Under the pieces are notes generated by a model that was not told where the DNA came from, did no database searches, and saw only the letters and a list, made by a program, of their open reading frames with translations. Shown here in pieces: positions 1 through 9,668 of a stretch of 64,000 nucleotides of DNA. Source of the stretch: Arthrobacter sp. 35W (lineage in GTDB: Bacteria; Actinomycetota; Actinomycetes; Actinomycetales; Micrococcaceae); contig NZ_KI519455.1 in assembly GCF_000482545.1 (NCBI RefSeq), forward strand, positions 682,001 through 746,000. The letters are read 5' to 3'. Numbering within the stretch: position 1 is the stretch's first letter; each line of letters starts with the position of its first letter. Made by a program: the position numbers and the translations under genes.

Positions 1-1499
1 AGCTGGGCATCGTGGATGCGCAGGCCGCCGAATGGCGCGCTGCCGTCACGGGGCTGCTGCAGGCCGCGGACCACAAGCCGCTGGCGGCTCCCGAGGGGCT
101 CGATGCCACCCTGCGCCCCTACCAGCTGCAGGGGTTCAACTGGCTGCACTTCCTGTACAGCAACCACATGGGCGGCGTGCTGGCGGACGACATGGGCCTG
201 GGAAAGACGGTGCAGACGCTGGCGCTGATGTGCCAGGCCAAGGCTGACACGCCCGACGGCGCCCCCTTCCTGGTGGTCGCCCCCACCTCCGTGGTGGGCA
301 ACTGGGCGGCGGAGACGGCCCGTTTCGCACCGGGCCTGCGCGTGGCCACGGTGTCGGAGACCTTCGCCAAAAGCGGTCTGGCCGCCGAGGACGTCTTCGC
401 CGGGGCCGACGTCGTCATCACCTCCTACGCCCTGTTCCGCATCGATTTCGCCGAGTACGGGCTGCACCAATGGTCCGGGCTGATCCTCGATGAGGCGCAG
501 TTCGTGAAGAACCACCAGTCCAAGGCGTACCAGTGTGCCCGCAAGCTGGAGACGTCCTTCAAACTGGCCATCACCGGCACCCCGCTGGAGAACAACCTGA
601 TGGAGCTGTGGACCCTGACGTCCATCGTGGCGCCGGGGCTGTTCCCCAGCCCGAAGCGCTTCGCGGAGTTCTACCAGAAGCCGATCGAGAAGCAGGGCGA
701 TTCCAAGCTCTTGGCGAAGCTGCGCGGCCGGGTGAAGCCGCTGATGCTGCGCCGCACCAAGGAACAGGTCATCAAGGATCTGCCGCCCAAGCAGGAGCAG
801 ATCCTTGAGGTGGTGCTGAATCCGCGCCACCAGAAGGTCTACCAGACGCATCTGCAGCGCGAACGCCAGAAGATCCTGGGCCTGCTGGCGGATGTGAACA
901 AGAACCGCTTCACGATCTTCCAGTCGCTCACCCTGCTGCGCCAGCTCAGCCTGGACGCCTCGCTGGTGGATGAGAAGCTGCACGCCATTCGCTCCTCCAA
1001 GCTGGACGTGCTCTTCGAGCAGCTGGACGACGTCATCGAGGAGGGCCACCGCGCCCTGATCTTCAGCCAGTTCACCGGTTTCCTGGGCAAGGTGAAGGGG
1101 CGCCTGGACGAGGCCGGCATCGAGTACTGCTACCTCGACGGCGCCACCCGCAACCGCGCCGCCGTCGTCGACGAATTCAAGACGGGCAAGGCCCCGGTGT
1201 TCCTGATCAGCCTCAAGGCCGGCGGCTTTGGCCTGAACCTGACCGAGGCGGACTACGTGTTCATCCTGGACCCGTGGTGGAACCCGGCATCGGAGGCGCA
1301 GGCAGTGGACCGCACGCACCGCATCGGCCAGAAGAAGAATGTGATGGTCTACCGGCTGGTCGCCAAGGACACCATCGAGGAGAAGGTCATGGCCCTGAAG
1401 GCCAAGAAGTCGGCCCTGTTCTCCGACGTCATGAGCGGGGACGCCCTGTCCTCCGGCGCGCTCACCGCCGCGGACCTCGCCGGCCTCTTCACCGAATAG
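1..1499 (+). CDS. SNF2-family DEAD/DEAH-box helicase, C-terminal part (5' end outside window)
   Basis: The frame is open from the first bases of the window, so the N-terminal part lies upstream. The visible ~498 codons hold the whole SNF2 ATPase core. Walker A is DDMGLGKT near residue 60, the Walker B-type box is LDEAQ near residue 160, and the first lobe ends around SNF2 motif III (TGTPLENN). The second lobe carries the SNF2 signature QAVDRTHRIGQ. Proteins of this family use ATP to translocate on double-stranded DNA; bacterial members are mostly uncharacterised. The gene ends at TAG 1497-1499, four bases before a long palindrome shared with the convergent neighbour. The family is certain; the biological role is not. 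Confidence 0.93.
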   Translation, partial: LGIVDAQAAEWRAAVTGLLQAADHKPLAAPEGLDATLRPYQLQGFNWLHFLYSNHMGGVLADDMGLGKTVQTLALMCQAKADTPDGAPFLVVAPTSVVGNWAAETARFAPGLRVATVSETFAKSGLAAEDVFAGADVVITSYALFRIDFAEYGLHQWSGLILDEAQFVKNHQSKAYQCARKLETSFKLAITGTPLENNLMELWTLTSIVAPGLFPSPKRFAEFYQKPIEKQGDSKLLAKLRGRVKPLMLRRTKEQVIKDLPPKQEQILEVVLNPRHQKVYQTHLQRERQKILGLLADVNKNRFTIFQSLTLLRQLSLDASLVDEKLHAIRSSKLDVLFEQLDDVIEEGHRALIFSQFTGFLGKVKGRLDEAGIEYCYLDGATRNRAAVVDEFKTGKAPVFLISLKAGGFGLNLTEADYVFILDPWWNPASEAQAVDRTHRIGQKKNVMVYRLVAKDTIEEKVMALKAKKSALFSDVMSGDALSSGALTAADLAGLFTE

Positions 1500-1502
1500 C
1501 AA

Positions 1503-1558
1503 CTGTGCGACAGTTGACGCTCCCATGAGGCTTCATGGGAGCGTCAACTGTCGCACAG
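1503..1558. repeat. Family B palindrome, copy B1 (bidirectional terminator-like)
   Basis: A 26-bp perfect stem with a GGCT loop lies between the convergent stop codons of the SNF2 gene and the DMP19-type gene. The outer arm reads CTGTGCGACAG, followed by a TGACGCTCCC segment. The same outer-arm pattern, CTGTGYRACAG, recurs in copies at 26588, 26860 and 57969. It is probably a terminator for both strands, but the sequence itself is conserved between loci, which an ordinary terminator does not require. Confidence 0.85.
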
Positions 1559-1565
1559 ATGGGGG

Positions 1566-2417
1566 TTAGGCGGTGGCGAACTCTTCGTCGTCGTCGAACT
1601 CGACGGCGGCGATGATCTCCGTGGTCTCCGGGTTGATCATGAAGGCCTCGTCGTCCTCCTCAACCATCAGGTAGTCGCCGTGGTCCGTGGTGAAGTGCCA
1701 GGCCAGCGTCTTCTCGCCGTCGTGGATGTAGTTGGGGTCGCCCATGGTGATCTTCTCCAGCGTGTAGCCGGCCACGTCGCACAGCTCGCGGATGATGAGC
1801 TCAAACGTCGGGGCGTTGGCCAGCGCCTCCTCCTCGGCGTCGGCCTGGCGCTGGGCCAGGTCCGGGACCAGTGCCACGCGCCCGGCAATGTGGGCGGCCA
1901 GGGCCTCCTCGCCGTCCAGCAGCAGCACGTTGTCCAGGCTGCGGAGCCAGGCGGCGTTGAGGGCGATGAGATCCTCGGTTTCCAGCAGCGACTCGAAGTC
2001 GATGTCCAGCTGGTCCAGCGCTGCCACAGCGGACGGGCGCTCCTCGGACTCGTCCAGGGCGCCGTCGAGGTAGGCCTCGGTGTCGTCGTCGTTCAGCCCG
2101 GCAAACGCGGCCGCCGTGCGGTCGAACAGGTCCAGGTGCCCGGTGGCGCCCATGGCCTGCAGGCCCCCGCGGACAAAGGCGTCAACCTCTTCGCGGTCGG
2201 TCACGGCGAAGGCGTACTGGGCAAACCCGCCGGCCAGCGCCTGGGTGAGGTAGAAGTCCACAAAGTAGCTGCGCAGCGCGTCGGCCGCGATCTCCTCGGC
2301 GGAGAGCAGCGCGCTGTACATCTCGTTCACCACATTCACATTGGCATCCACCACATCTTCGGTGCTTCCCTGAAGGCTGTCCTGCATCAGAACGACGGCG
2401 TACTCATTGGTGGTCAT
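1566..2417 (-). CDS. DMP19/DUF4375-like acidic protein
   Basis: This is a 283-residue, strongly acidic, soluble protein with no signal peptide or membrane segment. Residues 45-70 contain SYFVDFYLTQALAGGFAQYA, which resembles the core of the DMP19/DUF4375 family (a tyrosine-rich stretch, then GGFxQY). The C-terminal third (about 195-283) is a second region rich in Asp and Glu. It starts at ATG 2417 with an AGGA-containing site upstream. The gene stands alone, converges on the SNF2 gene, and is separated from hspR by a family A palindrome. DMP19 proteins are proposed DNA mimics in other bacteria; whether this one acts that way is unknown. Confidence 0.65.
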   Translation of the reverse strand: MTTNEYAVVLMQDSLQGSTEDVVDANVNVVNEMYSALLSAEEIAADALRSYFVDFYLTQALAGGFAQYAFAVTDREEVDAFVRGGLQAMGATGHLDLFDRTAAAFAGLNDDDTEAYLDGALDESEERPSAVAALDQLDIDFESLLETEDLIALNAAWLRSLDNVLLLDGEEALAAHIAGRVALVPDLAQRQADAEEEALANAPTFELIIRELCDVAGYTLEKITMGDPNYIHDGEKTLAWHFTTDHGDYLMVEEDDEAFMINPETTEIIAAVEFDDDEEFATA

Positions 2418-2538
2418 GGGGAATCCTCACTGCTGAAAGGTGACTGCTGTCGGACACTTTCAACGTACGCCGCGCCGCCCGCCCAGCGGCCGCGCTCCGG
2501 GTGAACACCAGACGAAGTTTGGGTGCACTCCACCCCAG

Positions 2539-2606
2539 CCCAAGTAGGTGACAGTTATGACACGTTCCAGAGCCTGGAACGTGTCATAACTGTCACTCAG
2601 TTGGGG
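2539..2606. repeat. Family A palindrome, copy A1 (terminator of the dnaK operon)
   Basis: The arms carry GTGACAGTTATGACACGTTC and its complement around a short AGAGC-type centre. The outer ends (CCAAGTAGG against CTCAGTTGG) are less perfect than in copies A2 and A3. The element abuts the hspR stop codon at 2607 and so probably terminates the heat-shock operon. Copies A2 (14275) and A3 (15301) have the same core. Confidence 0.82.
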
Positions 2607-3038
2607 TCAGGGCTGGGGGCGCCAGACGACGACGGCCTGGCTGCGGGCGCGCGGACGCTGGCCGCGGGCCAGGGACACCACATCCCCACCGGCGAGGCCT
2701 GCGGCAAAGATGCGGGCCGTTTCGCGCGGGCGTCCGGCGGTGGTGGCCGCCTCCAGCGCGGTGGTCAGCTCGCGGACGCGGGAGCGCAGCGCCTCAACCT
2801 GGTTCTGCAGCTCCATGATCCGCTTGATGCCCTCCAGCGAGACGCCCTCCTGGGAGAGCCGCTGGACCTCCCGGAGCATGTCGACGTCGTGCTGTGAGTA
2901 GCGGCGCGAGCGCCCCGGCAGCCGGCTGGGCTTGACGATGCCGAGCCTGTCGTACTGCCGCAGCGTCTGCGGGTGCATCTCCGCAAGCTCCGCCGCAGCG
3001 GAGATCACGAAGATGGGGAGATTGGCATCGATGCTCAT
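2607..3038 (-). CDS. hspR: Heat-shock repressor HspR (MerR family)
   Basis: This 143-residue MerR-type regulator has the DNA-binding signature MHPQTLRQYDRLGIVKPSR near residues 22-40, then a coiled-coil dimerisation segment (about 75-105) and a basic C-terminal tail. HspR binds HAIR inverted repeats and represses dnaK operons in actinobacteria, using DnaK as corepressor. The ATG at 3038 is chosen because an AAGGAGGA site lies just upstream; an in-frame TTG at 3053 overlaps that site. The gene is last in dnaK-grpE-dnaJ-hspR, 30 bp after dnaJ. Two HAIR boxes lie upstream of dnaK (6688-6758), so the operon should be autoregulated. Confidence 0.93.
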   Translation of the reverse strand: MSIDANLPIFVISAAAELAEMHPQTLRQYDRLGIVKPSRLPGRSRRYSQHDVDMLREVQRLSQEGVSLEGIKRIMELQNQVEALRSRVRELTTALEAATTAGRPRETARIFAAGLAGGDVVSLARGQRPRARSQAVVVWRPQP

Positions 3039-3068
3039 CGTGTCCTCCTTCAACGGCGGGTTTGCGGG

Positions 3069-4052
3069 TTAGAGGTGGGCCTTGGCGGCGAGGGTGCCGC
3101 GGGGATCGCCGTCGGCCGTGGCCTCGGCAAACGCACGCACGGCGGCTTCGGCTTCCTTGGTCAGCTTCTGGGGCACGACGACGTCGATGGTCACCAGCAG
3201 GTCGCCGGTTTCCTTGGGCGTCTTCACGCCTGCCCCCTTGACGCGCAGGGTGCGCCCGGACGGGGTGCCGGCCGGTACGCGCAGCCGCACGGATTCGCCG
3301 GAGAGCGTGGGCACCGAGATGTCGGCGCCGAGGGCTGCCTCCGGGAACGTGACGGGCACGTGGATGCGGATGTTGTTGCCGTCGCGGACGAAGAAGTCGT
3401 GCGGCTTGACGTTGACGGTGACCATCAGGTCCCCGGGGCCCGCGGTGCCGGGCTGGCCCTTGCCCTTGACCCGGACCTTCTGGCCGTCCTTGATGCCGGC
3501 CGGGATGCGGACGTCGATGACATCGCCGTCGGGCTCGCGCAGGCCGATGGTGGTGCCGCGGATGGAGCCGGCGAAGGAGATGCTGGTGGTCGCCGTGCGG
3601 TCCGCACCTTTGGTGGGCTGGGGCTGGTAGCCGCCAAAGCCGCCACCGCCGCCGCCAAAGAGATCGGCGAACTCCGGCGGCAGGCCCGAGCCGTTGAAGC
3701 TCTGGCCGCCGCGGCTGCGCCCGCGTCCGCCGCCGCTATTGAACAGGCCGCCGAAGACGTCTTCGAAGCCGCCTGCTCCGGGAGCCCCGGCGCCGCCGGC
3801 GCTGAAGCGCGCCCCGCCGCCCATGGCGCGGATCGCGTCGTACTGCTGGCGGTCCTCGGCACTGGAGAGCACCGAATAGGCCTCGGAGACGTCTTTGAAG
3901 GTCTTTTCAGCCGCAGCGTCGCCGGAGTTGGTGTCCGGGTGGTACTTGCGTGCGAGCTTGCGGTACGCCTTCTTGATGTCGGCGTCCGTAGCATCCTTGG
4001 CGACACCAAGGATCTTGTAGAAATCCTTGTCCGCCCAGTCCTGGCTGGCCAA
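3069..4052 (-). CDS. dnaJ: DnaJ-family co-chaperone without zinc finger (CbpA/DnaJ type II)
   Basis: The 327-residue protein has an N-terminal J domain (about 9-75) with the HPD motif, a Gly/Phe-rich linker (about 85-145), and C-terminal substrate-binding domains. The four CxxCxGxG repeats of classical DnaJ are absent, so this is the type II form often found in actinobacterial dnaK operons. J-proteins stimulate the DnaK ATPase and deliver clients. The start is taken as TTG 4052, preceded by GGAAGGAGA. Upstream ATG or GTG starts would require translating through the grpE-dnaJ palindrome and into grpE. It lies between grpE and hspR. Confidence 0.9.
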   Translation of the reverse strand: MASQDWADKDFYKILGVAKDATDADIKKAYRKLARKYHPDTNSGDAAAEKTFKDVSEAYSVLSSAEDRQQYDAIRAMGGGARFSAGGAGAPGAGGFEDVFGGLFNSGGGRGRSRGGQSFNGSGLPPEFADLFGGGGGGFGGYQPQPTKGADRTATTSISFAGSIRGTTIGLREPDGDVIDVRIPAGIKDGQKVRVKGKGQPGTAGPGDLMVTVNVKPHDFFVRDGNNIRIHVPVTFPEAALGADISVPTLSGESVRLRVPAGTPSGRTLRVKGAGVKTPKETGDLLVTIDVVVPQKLTKEAEAAVRAFAEATADGDPRGTLAAKAHL

Positions 4053-4100
4053 GACGTCTCCTTCCGGTCGTGGTTCCCTGTGGGGATGAAAGTTAAAGGC

Positions 4101-4163
4101 GTTGGTCGAACCCGCTGGGACCAGCATCGCCGCAAGGCCATGGTCCCAGCAAGTTCGACCAAC
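4101..4163. terminator. Long hairpin inside the heat-shock operon, between grpE and dnaJ
   Basis: The arms GTTGGTCGAACCCGCTGGGACCA and its complement match at 21 of 23 positions, with a ~17-nt loop. The element starts 7 bp after the grpE stop and ends ~49 bp before the dnaJ start. In this position it would act as a partial terminator or an mRNA processing and stabilising structure, lowering dnaJ-hspR relative to dnaK-grpE. No second copy was seen in the window. Confidence 0.75.
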
Positions 4164-4170
4164 GAGGGTG

Positions 4171-4731
4171 TTACTCGGGTACTGCCACAATCACCTGGGC
4201 GGCGCGCAGCACGCGCTCCCCGGAGGTGTAGCCGGCACGCAGCACCTGGCTGACGGTGTCAACCTCGATGTCGGTGCCGGGCTGCTGGATGAGCGCCTCG
4301 TGGATGGTCGGGTCAAAGGCCACGCCCGTCTCATCGATGCGGGTCAGTCCATAGGTGGCCAGTGCCGTCTCCAGCTTGGTGGCGATGGCCGCGAACGGCC
4401 CGTCCACCAGGTCGCCGTGCTGGCGCGCGGCGTCGACGTCGTCCAACACCGGCAGCAGCGAGTTCAGCACGCCGATGACGGCCATCTGGCCGGCCACTGC
4501 ACGGTCGCGTTCCACACGCTTGCGGTAGTTGACGTACTCCGCCTGGAGGCGCAGCAGGTCGTTCTTCAGCTCGGCCGCCTCCGCGGAGCCGTCCCCGGCC
4601 GGGACGCCCTGGGCGACGGATTCCGCAGCGGGAACCTCGACGCCGTTCAGGATGTCCTCGGCCTGGGAGAGCGCGTCACCGTCGGGGGTTTCGTTGGTCG
4701 GAACCTCTTCGGGGTTCGAAGACTCGCTCAT
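4171..4731 (-). CDS. grpE: Nucleotide exchange factor GrpE
   Basis: The 186-residue protein has an acidic, disordered N-terminus (about 1-50), a long helical coiled-coil (about 50-115, with [15 protein letters not shown] typical of GrpE), and the C-terminal beta domain ending [19 protein letters not shown]. That last segment is the family signature. GrpE dimers promote ADP release from DnaK. ATG 4731 follows the dnaK stop by 2 bp, so the two genes are probably translationally coupled. A hairpin separates it from dnaJ. Confidence 0.95.
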   Translation of the reverse strand: MSESSNPEEVPTNETPDGDALSQAEDILNGVEVPAAESVAQGVPAGDGSAEAAELKNDLLRLQAEYVNYRKRVERDRAVAGQMAVIGVLNSLLPVLDDVDAARQHGDLVDGPFAAIATKLETALATYGLTRIDETGVAFDPTIHEALIQQPGTDIEVDTVSQVLRAGYTSGERVLRAAQVIVAVPE

Positions 4732-4733
4732 GG

Positions 4734-6605
<1,872 letters not shown>

Positions 6606-6687
6606 AGGGGCATTTCCTTTCACTGTTCCGCTGACGGGAGTCCATCCGGGCTTCATTCGGGCCCGGCGTCGCCCAACCAGCGGTCTA

Positions 6688-6706
6688 TTGAGCGTTCTGC
6701 ACTCAA
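6688..6706. promoter_or_regulatory. HAIR box 1 (HspR operator)
   Basis: TTGAGC-N7-ACTCAA matches the HAIR consensus core (TTGAGT-N7-ACTCAA) with one deviating base. It overlaps the -10 box of the dnaK promoter at the expected transcription start, so HspR bound here would block initiation. Confidence 0.85.
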
Positions 6707-6733
6707 CTCTACTCAGCCGCGGATTTAAGTCAA
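6706..6733 (-). promoter_or_regulatory. dnaK operon promoter (housekeeping sigma type)
   Basis: On the minus strand, TTGACT (6728-6733) and TAGAGT (6706-6711) are separated by 16 bp. It sits between the two HAIR boxes and about 100 bp upstream of the dnaK start codon. Confidence 0.8.
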
Positions 6734-6739
6734 GCAAAG

Positions 6740-6758
6740 TTGAGTGCAGGAGGCTCAA
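6740..6758. promoter_or_regulatory. HAIR box 2 (HspR operator)
   Basis: TTGAGT-N7-GCTCAA lies within a longer inverted repeat (AAAGTTGAGT against GCTCAACTTT, 9 of 10 pairs), about 7 bp upstream of the -35 box. Together with box 1 it brackets the promoter. Confidence 0.85.
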
Positions 6759-6833
6759 CTTTCGCTCGGGGCGGAAAATGGACGCGAAAATGGGGGTGGA
6801 ACGTTCGACGGCGGCGGGGCGGGTTGCCGCGGG

Positions 6834-7757
6834 TCAGCCGGCGCCGACGAGGCGCAGGACCGAGGCCACTGCTGCGGGCACTGCCGGCGCGGCGACGACG
6901 GCGAGGACGCCAAGGACCCAGGCCGCCCGCCGCATCCCCGCATGCCGCACCTGGCGCTGCAGCGCACCGAAATCCCGGCCCACCGCCGTCGGATCCACCG
7001 CCGGGGCCATGCCGGCGCCAGTTGCTGCAGTGGGAACCGGGCCGGTGGCTCGCGACGCGGCATGGGCTCCATGCCAGACCTCCGGGCGCACCGCCACCGT
7101 CCGGAGCATGGCCAGCTGCTGTGCGTCCAGCACCGGCGGCTGCCTGCCGATCCAGGCTGCCAGCTCGGCGGCGTCCAGCACGACGACGCCGTCGGGCTGG
7201 CCCTTGATGACCAGCGGCCGGGCACCCACCACCGCCACCACCGCCGTCACGGGGACCGCACCGCGCACGGCCGCGGAGAGGAGCCTCGCCGCCCGGCGGC
7301 CTTCGAAGCGGGAGTTGCGCAGATGGTCCTGCCGCTTCCCGGCAACCAGAAAGGTCCGCGCGGCCACCCAGACCTTTTGTCCGGCATGGCGCTTGGTGTT
7401 GATGGTGAAGACGCCGCCGGGCCCCACCACCACGTGGTCGATGTCGGAGCTGCCGGCGCCCACGGGAACGGCATGCAGCACCAGCCATTCGGAGCCGAGC
7501 CGGGCCAGTGCCCGGCCCACTTCCATCTCCCCCAGTGCCCCCGAATACCAGCTCCGGCTGGCAGACGGCAGCGGGCTGGCGCCAAACAGCCGTGCCGCTG
7601 CGCTCAGGCGCGGCGCCATGGTGTGCTGGCGCAGCACCTCCTCGGCCACCGATTGGCCGGGAATCCGTGCGGCCAAGGAGGGCGCGGCCAGGGAGGGCGC
7701 CGGCGGAGAGCCCGGCAGGGCCGGGGACATCGACGGGGGCAGCTGCATGTCGTCCAT
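6834..7757 (-). CDS. NERD (nuclease-related) domain protein with C-terminal membrane segment
   Basis: About 307 residues from ATG 7757; alternative starts at 7778 (ATG) and further upstream cannot be excluded. The central segment reads WYSGALGEMEVGRALARLG, then HAVPVGAGSSDIDHVVVGP and GVFTINTKRH. This is the NERD pattern, with the acidic and Lys residues of a restriction-endonuclease-like fold (E in GE, D in IDH, and INTK). The C-terminus has one hydrophobic helix (WVLGVLAVVAAPAVPAAVASVL), suggesting membrane anchoring. NERD proteins are proposed DNA-processing factors. The gene lies back to back with the dnaK promoter region and is divergent from the MerR gene. Confidence 0.75.
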   Translation of the reverse strand: MDDMQLPPSMSPALPGSPPAPSLAAPSLAARIPGQSVAEEVLRQHTMAPRLSAAARLFGASPLPSASRSWYSGALGEMEVGRALARLGSEWLVLHAVPVGAGSSDIDHVVVGPGGVFTINTKRHAGQKVWVAARTFLVAGKRQDHLRNSRFEGRRAARLLSAAVRGAVPVTAVVAVVGARPLVIKGQPDGVVVLDAAELAAWIGRQPPVLDAQQLAMLRTVAVRPEVWHGAHAASRATGPVPTAATGAGMAPAVDPTAVGRDFGALQRQVRHAGMRRAAWVLGVLAVVAAPAVPAAVASVLRLVGAG

Positions 7758-7850
7758 GCCCGCAGCCTGCCAGCCCATCTGCCCCGCCACTAGAGTGTCC
7801 ACCACTCCTTTTCCGCGCCCGGATTCCAAGTACCGGAAACGAACACGATT

Positions 7851-7895
7851 GCCGCCGGGGAACATGAATGCGCGTGTTCCCCGGCGGCATTCATG
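7851..7895. other. Two overlapping, mutually exclusive hairpins in a divergent leader region
   Basis: A 14-bp perfect stem (GCCGCCGGGGAACA, 7851-7864, with 7875-7888) overlaps a second possible stem (CATGAATGC, 7863-7871, with GCATTCATG, 7887-7895). Only one can form at a time. They lie upstream of the NERD gene (minus) and the MerR gene (plus). Function is unknown. Confidence 0.5.
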
Positions 7896-7925
7896 CTCCC
7901 CACCGGAAATGGCCGGGGAATACCC

Positions 7926-7956
7926 TTGACCCTGACACCGTGTGAGGCCCTAAACC
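7926..7956 (+). promoter_or_regulatory. MerR-type promoter with operator dyad in a 19-bp spacer
   Basis: TTGACC (7926-7931) and TAAACC (7951-7956) are separated by 19 bp. The spacer carries the near-perfect dyad CCTGACAC-c-GTGTGAGG (7931-7947, 7 of 8 pairs). Over-long spacers with a central dyad are the hallmark of promoters activated by DNA distortion by MerR-family proteins. The ATG lies 10 bp after the -10 box, so the mRNA is nearly leaderless. Confidence 0.75.
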
Positions 7957-7966
7957 GGAAGATGTC

Positions 7967-8788
7967 ATGTTCTACATAGGAGATTTCGCCAGAGCCGGCC
8001 GCGTGTCCGTGCGGATACTGCGGCACTACGATGCCATCGGCCTGCTGGAGCCGGCGCACGTTGGGGACAACGGCTACCGGTTCTACGACGCCGGCCAGCT
8101 GGAACGCCTGAACCGGATTGTGGCGCTCAAGGACCTCGGGTTCACGCTCGAGGCCGTGGGCGTTCTGCTGGACAAACAGCTCGACGCCGCGGAACTGCGC
8201 GGCATGCTGCGCCTGCGCCGCGAAGAGCTGCGCCAGCAGATCAGCGCCGATTCCGTCCGGCTGGCCCAGGTGGAGGCGAGGCTCCGCATCATCGAAAGCG
8301 AGGGCGTCATGCCGCACACAACAGTCACCATCAAAGCCCTGCCGGCCCTGCATCTGGCCGAGCTCACGGGCACCGCCGCCGGCTTCGAGCCCGGGGCCAT
8401 CAGCCCCGTCATCCAGCCGCTCTACGAGGAGCTGGTGCAGCGCCTCACCGATGCCGGCGCCACCATGACCGGCCCCGCCGTCGCCTGGTATGAACAGCAC
8501 GACGACGGCACGGTGCTTGTCCACGCGGGCGCCCAGGTTGCCCCGGGGACCGCCTCCGACGGCGTGTTCGCCCTGGTGGACCTGCCCGCCGTCGAGCAGG
8601 CCGCCACGCTGATCCACCGCGGCTCCATGGACGAGGTGATGCCCAGCGTCCAGGCCCTGGCCGGCTGGATCGAGGCCAACGGCTACGTGGCCCGCGGCAA
8701 CAGCCGCGAGTTCTATCTGGACTACGCCATGAACGAGGATCCGGCGAGCTGGGTGACCGAACTGCAAGAACCTGTGGCGCGCGCCTGA
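7967..8788 (+). CDS. MerR-family activator with GyrI-like effector domain
   Basis: The 273-residue protein has an N-terminal MerR winged helix (MFYIGDFARAGRVSVRILRHYDAIGLLEP), a long dimerisation helix (about 75-110), and a C-terminal GyrI/SOUL-like ligand-binding domain (about 118-265). This is the architecture of BmrR-type multidrug-sensing activators. It is expected to activate transcription on binding a hydrophobic or cationic drug. Its own promoter carries a MerR-type dyad, so autoregulation is likely. No efflux pump is adjacent; the next gene is a methyltransferase whose own -10 box lies just upstream of its start. Confidence 0.85.
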   Translation: MFYIGDFARAGRVSVRILRHYDAIGLLEPAHVGDNGYRFYDAGQLERLNRIVALKDLGFTLEAVGVLLDKQLDAAELRGMLRLRREELRQQISADSVRLAQVEARLRIIESEGVMPHTTVTIKALPALHLAELTGTAAGFEPGAISPVIQPLYEELVQRLTDAGATMTGPAVAWYEQHDDGTVLVHAGAQVAPGTASDGVFALVDLPAVEQAATLIHRGSMDEVMPSVQALAGWIEANGYVARGNSREFYLDYAMNEDPASWVTELQEPVARA

Positions 8789-8810
8789 GCCACGGGCGTA
8801 GGGTCCTGTC

Positions 8811-9620
8811 ATGAGCGCGCAAGAGGACATCTACACCCACGGCCACCACGAGAGCGTGCTGCGCTCCCACACCTCCCGGACGGCGGCCAATTCCGCCGCC
8901 TACCTCGTCCCGCATTTGACCCATGGGCTCTCGGTGCTGGACGTCGGCGCCGGCCCGGGGACCATCACGGCGGACTTTGCGCGTCTGGTGGCGCCCGGGC
9001 AGGTGCTGGGTCTGGACCGCGCACCGGAGGTGGTCGCGGCCGCCACGGCCCACGCCGCGGAGCTGCACCTGAACAACCTCAGCTTCGAGACCGGCAACAT
9101 CTACGATCTGGACTTCCCGGACGGGGAGTTCGACGTCGTCCACGCCCACCAGGTGCTCCAACACCTGACCGACCCCATCGGGGCGCTGCGCGAGATGCGG
9201 CGCGTGGCCAAGCCGGGCGGCATTGTGGCCGTGCGCGACGCCGATTTCCACGGCATGAGCTGGTACCCCCAGCTGCCCGAGTTGGACGACTGGATGGACC
9301 TCTACCAGGAGCTGGCCCGGCACAACCGGGCCGAGCCCGACGCCGGGCGCCGCCTGGTGCACTGGGCCCAGGCCGCCGGCTTCACCGACATCACGCCGTC
9401 AAGCGCCAATTGGCTCTACGCCACGGACGAGGACCGCGCCTGGCACGCCGGGGTCTGGGCGGACCGCGTGGTGCATTCCGCCTTTGCCGAGCAGTCGATG
9501 GCGTACGGACTGGCCGACGCCGGGCGCCTGCAGGAGCTCTCCGACGGCTGGCGGGAGTGGGGCACCGCCCCCGATGGCTGGTTCCTGATCCCCAACGGCG
9601 AGATCATCGCCCGCGTCTGA
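8811..9620 (+). CDS. Class I SAM-dependent methyltransferase (UbiE-like)
   Basis: The 269-residue protein has the SAM-binding glycine motif LDVGAGPGTIT near residues 42-52. The acidic loop of the cofactor pocket is GLDRAPE, and later motifs are FDVVHAHQVLQHLTDP and MRRVAKPGG. These place it in the Methyltransf_11/UbiE superfamily. The C-terminal half varies in these enzymes and sets the substrate, which cannot be predicted. The start is ATG 8811, with TAGGGT exactly 6 bp upstream, so the transcript is probably leaderless. The BmrR-like neighbour may link it to drug or small-molecule modification, but this is inference only. Confidence 0.85.
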   Translation: MSAQEDIYTHGHHESVLRSHTSRTAANSAAYLVPHLTHGLSVLDVGAGPGTITADFARLVAPGQVLGLDRAPEVVAAATAHAAELHLNNLSFETGNIYDLDFPDGEFDVVHAHQVLQHLTDPIGALREMRRVAKPGGIVAVRDADFHGMSWYPQLPELDDWMDLYQELARHNRAEPDAGRRLVHWAQAAGFTDITPSSANWLYATDEDRAWHAGVWADRVVHSAFAEQSMAYGLADAGRLQELSDGWREWGTAPDGWFLIPNGEIIARV

Positions 9621-9668
9621 AACAGCGTCTGAGAGGCCGCCGCACAGCCGCCGCAGGGAAGGAATGTT

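Noticed and set aside
3069-4052. Broken DnaJ because the zinc-finger repeats are missing
   Set aside because: Lengths and domain order match the type II (CbpA/DnaJ2) form; it is not truncated.
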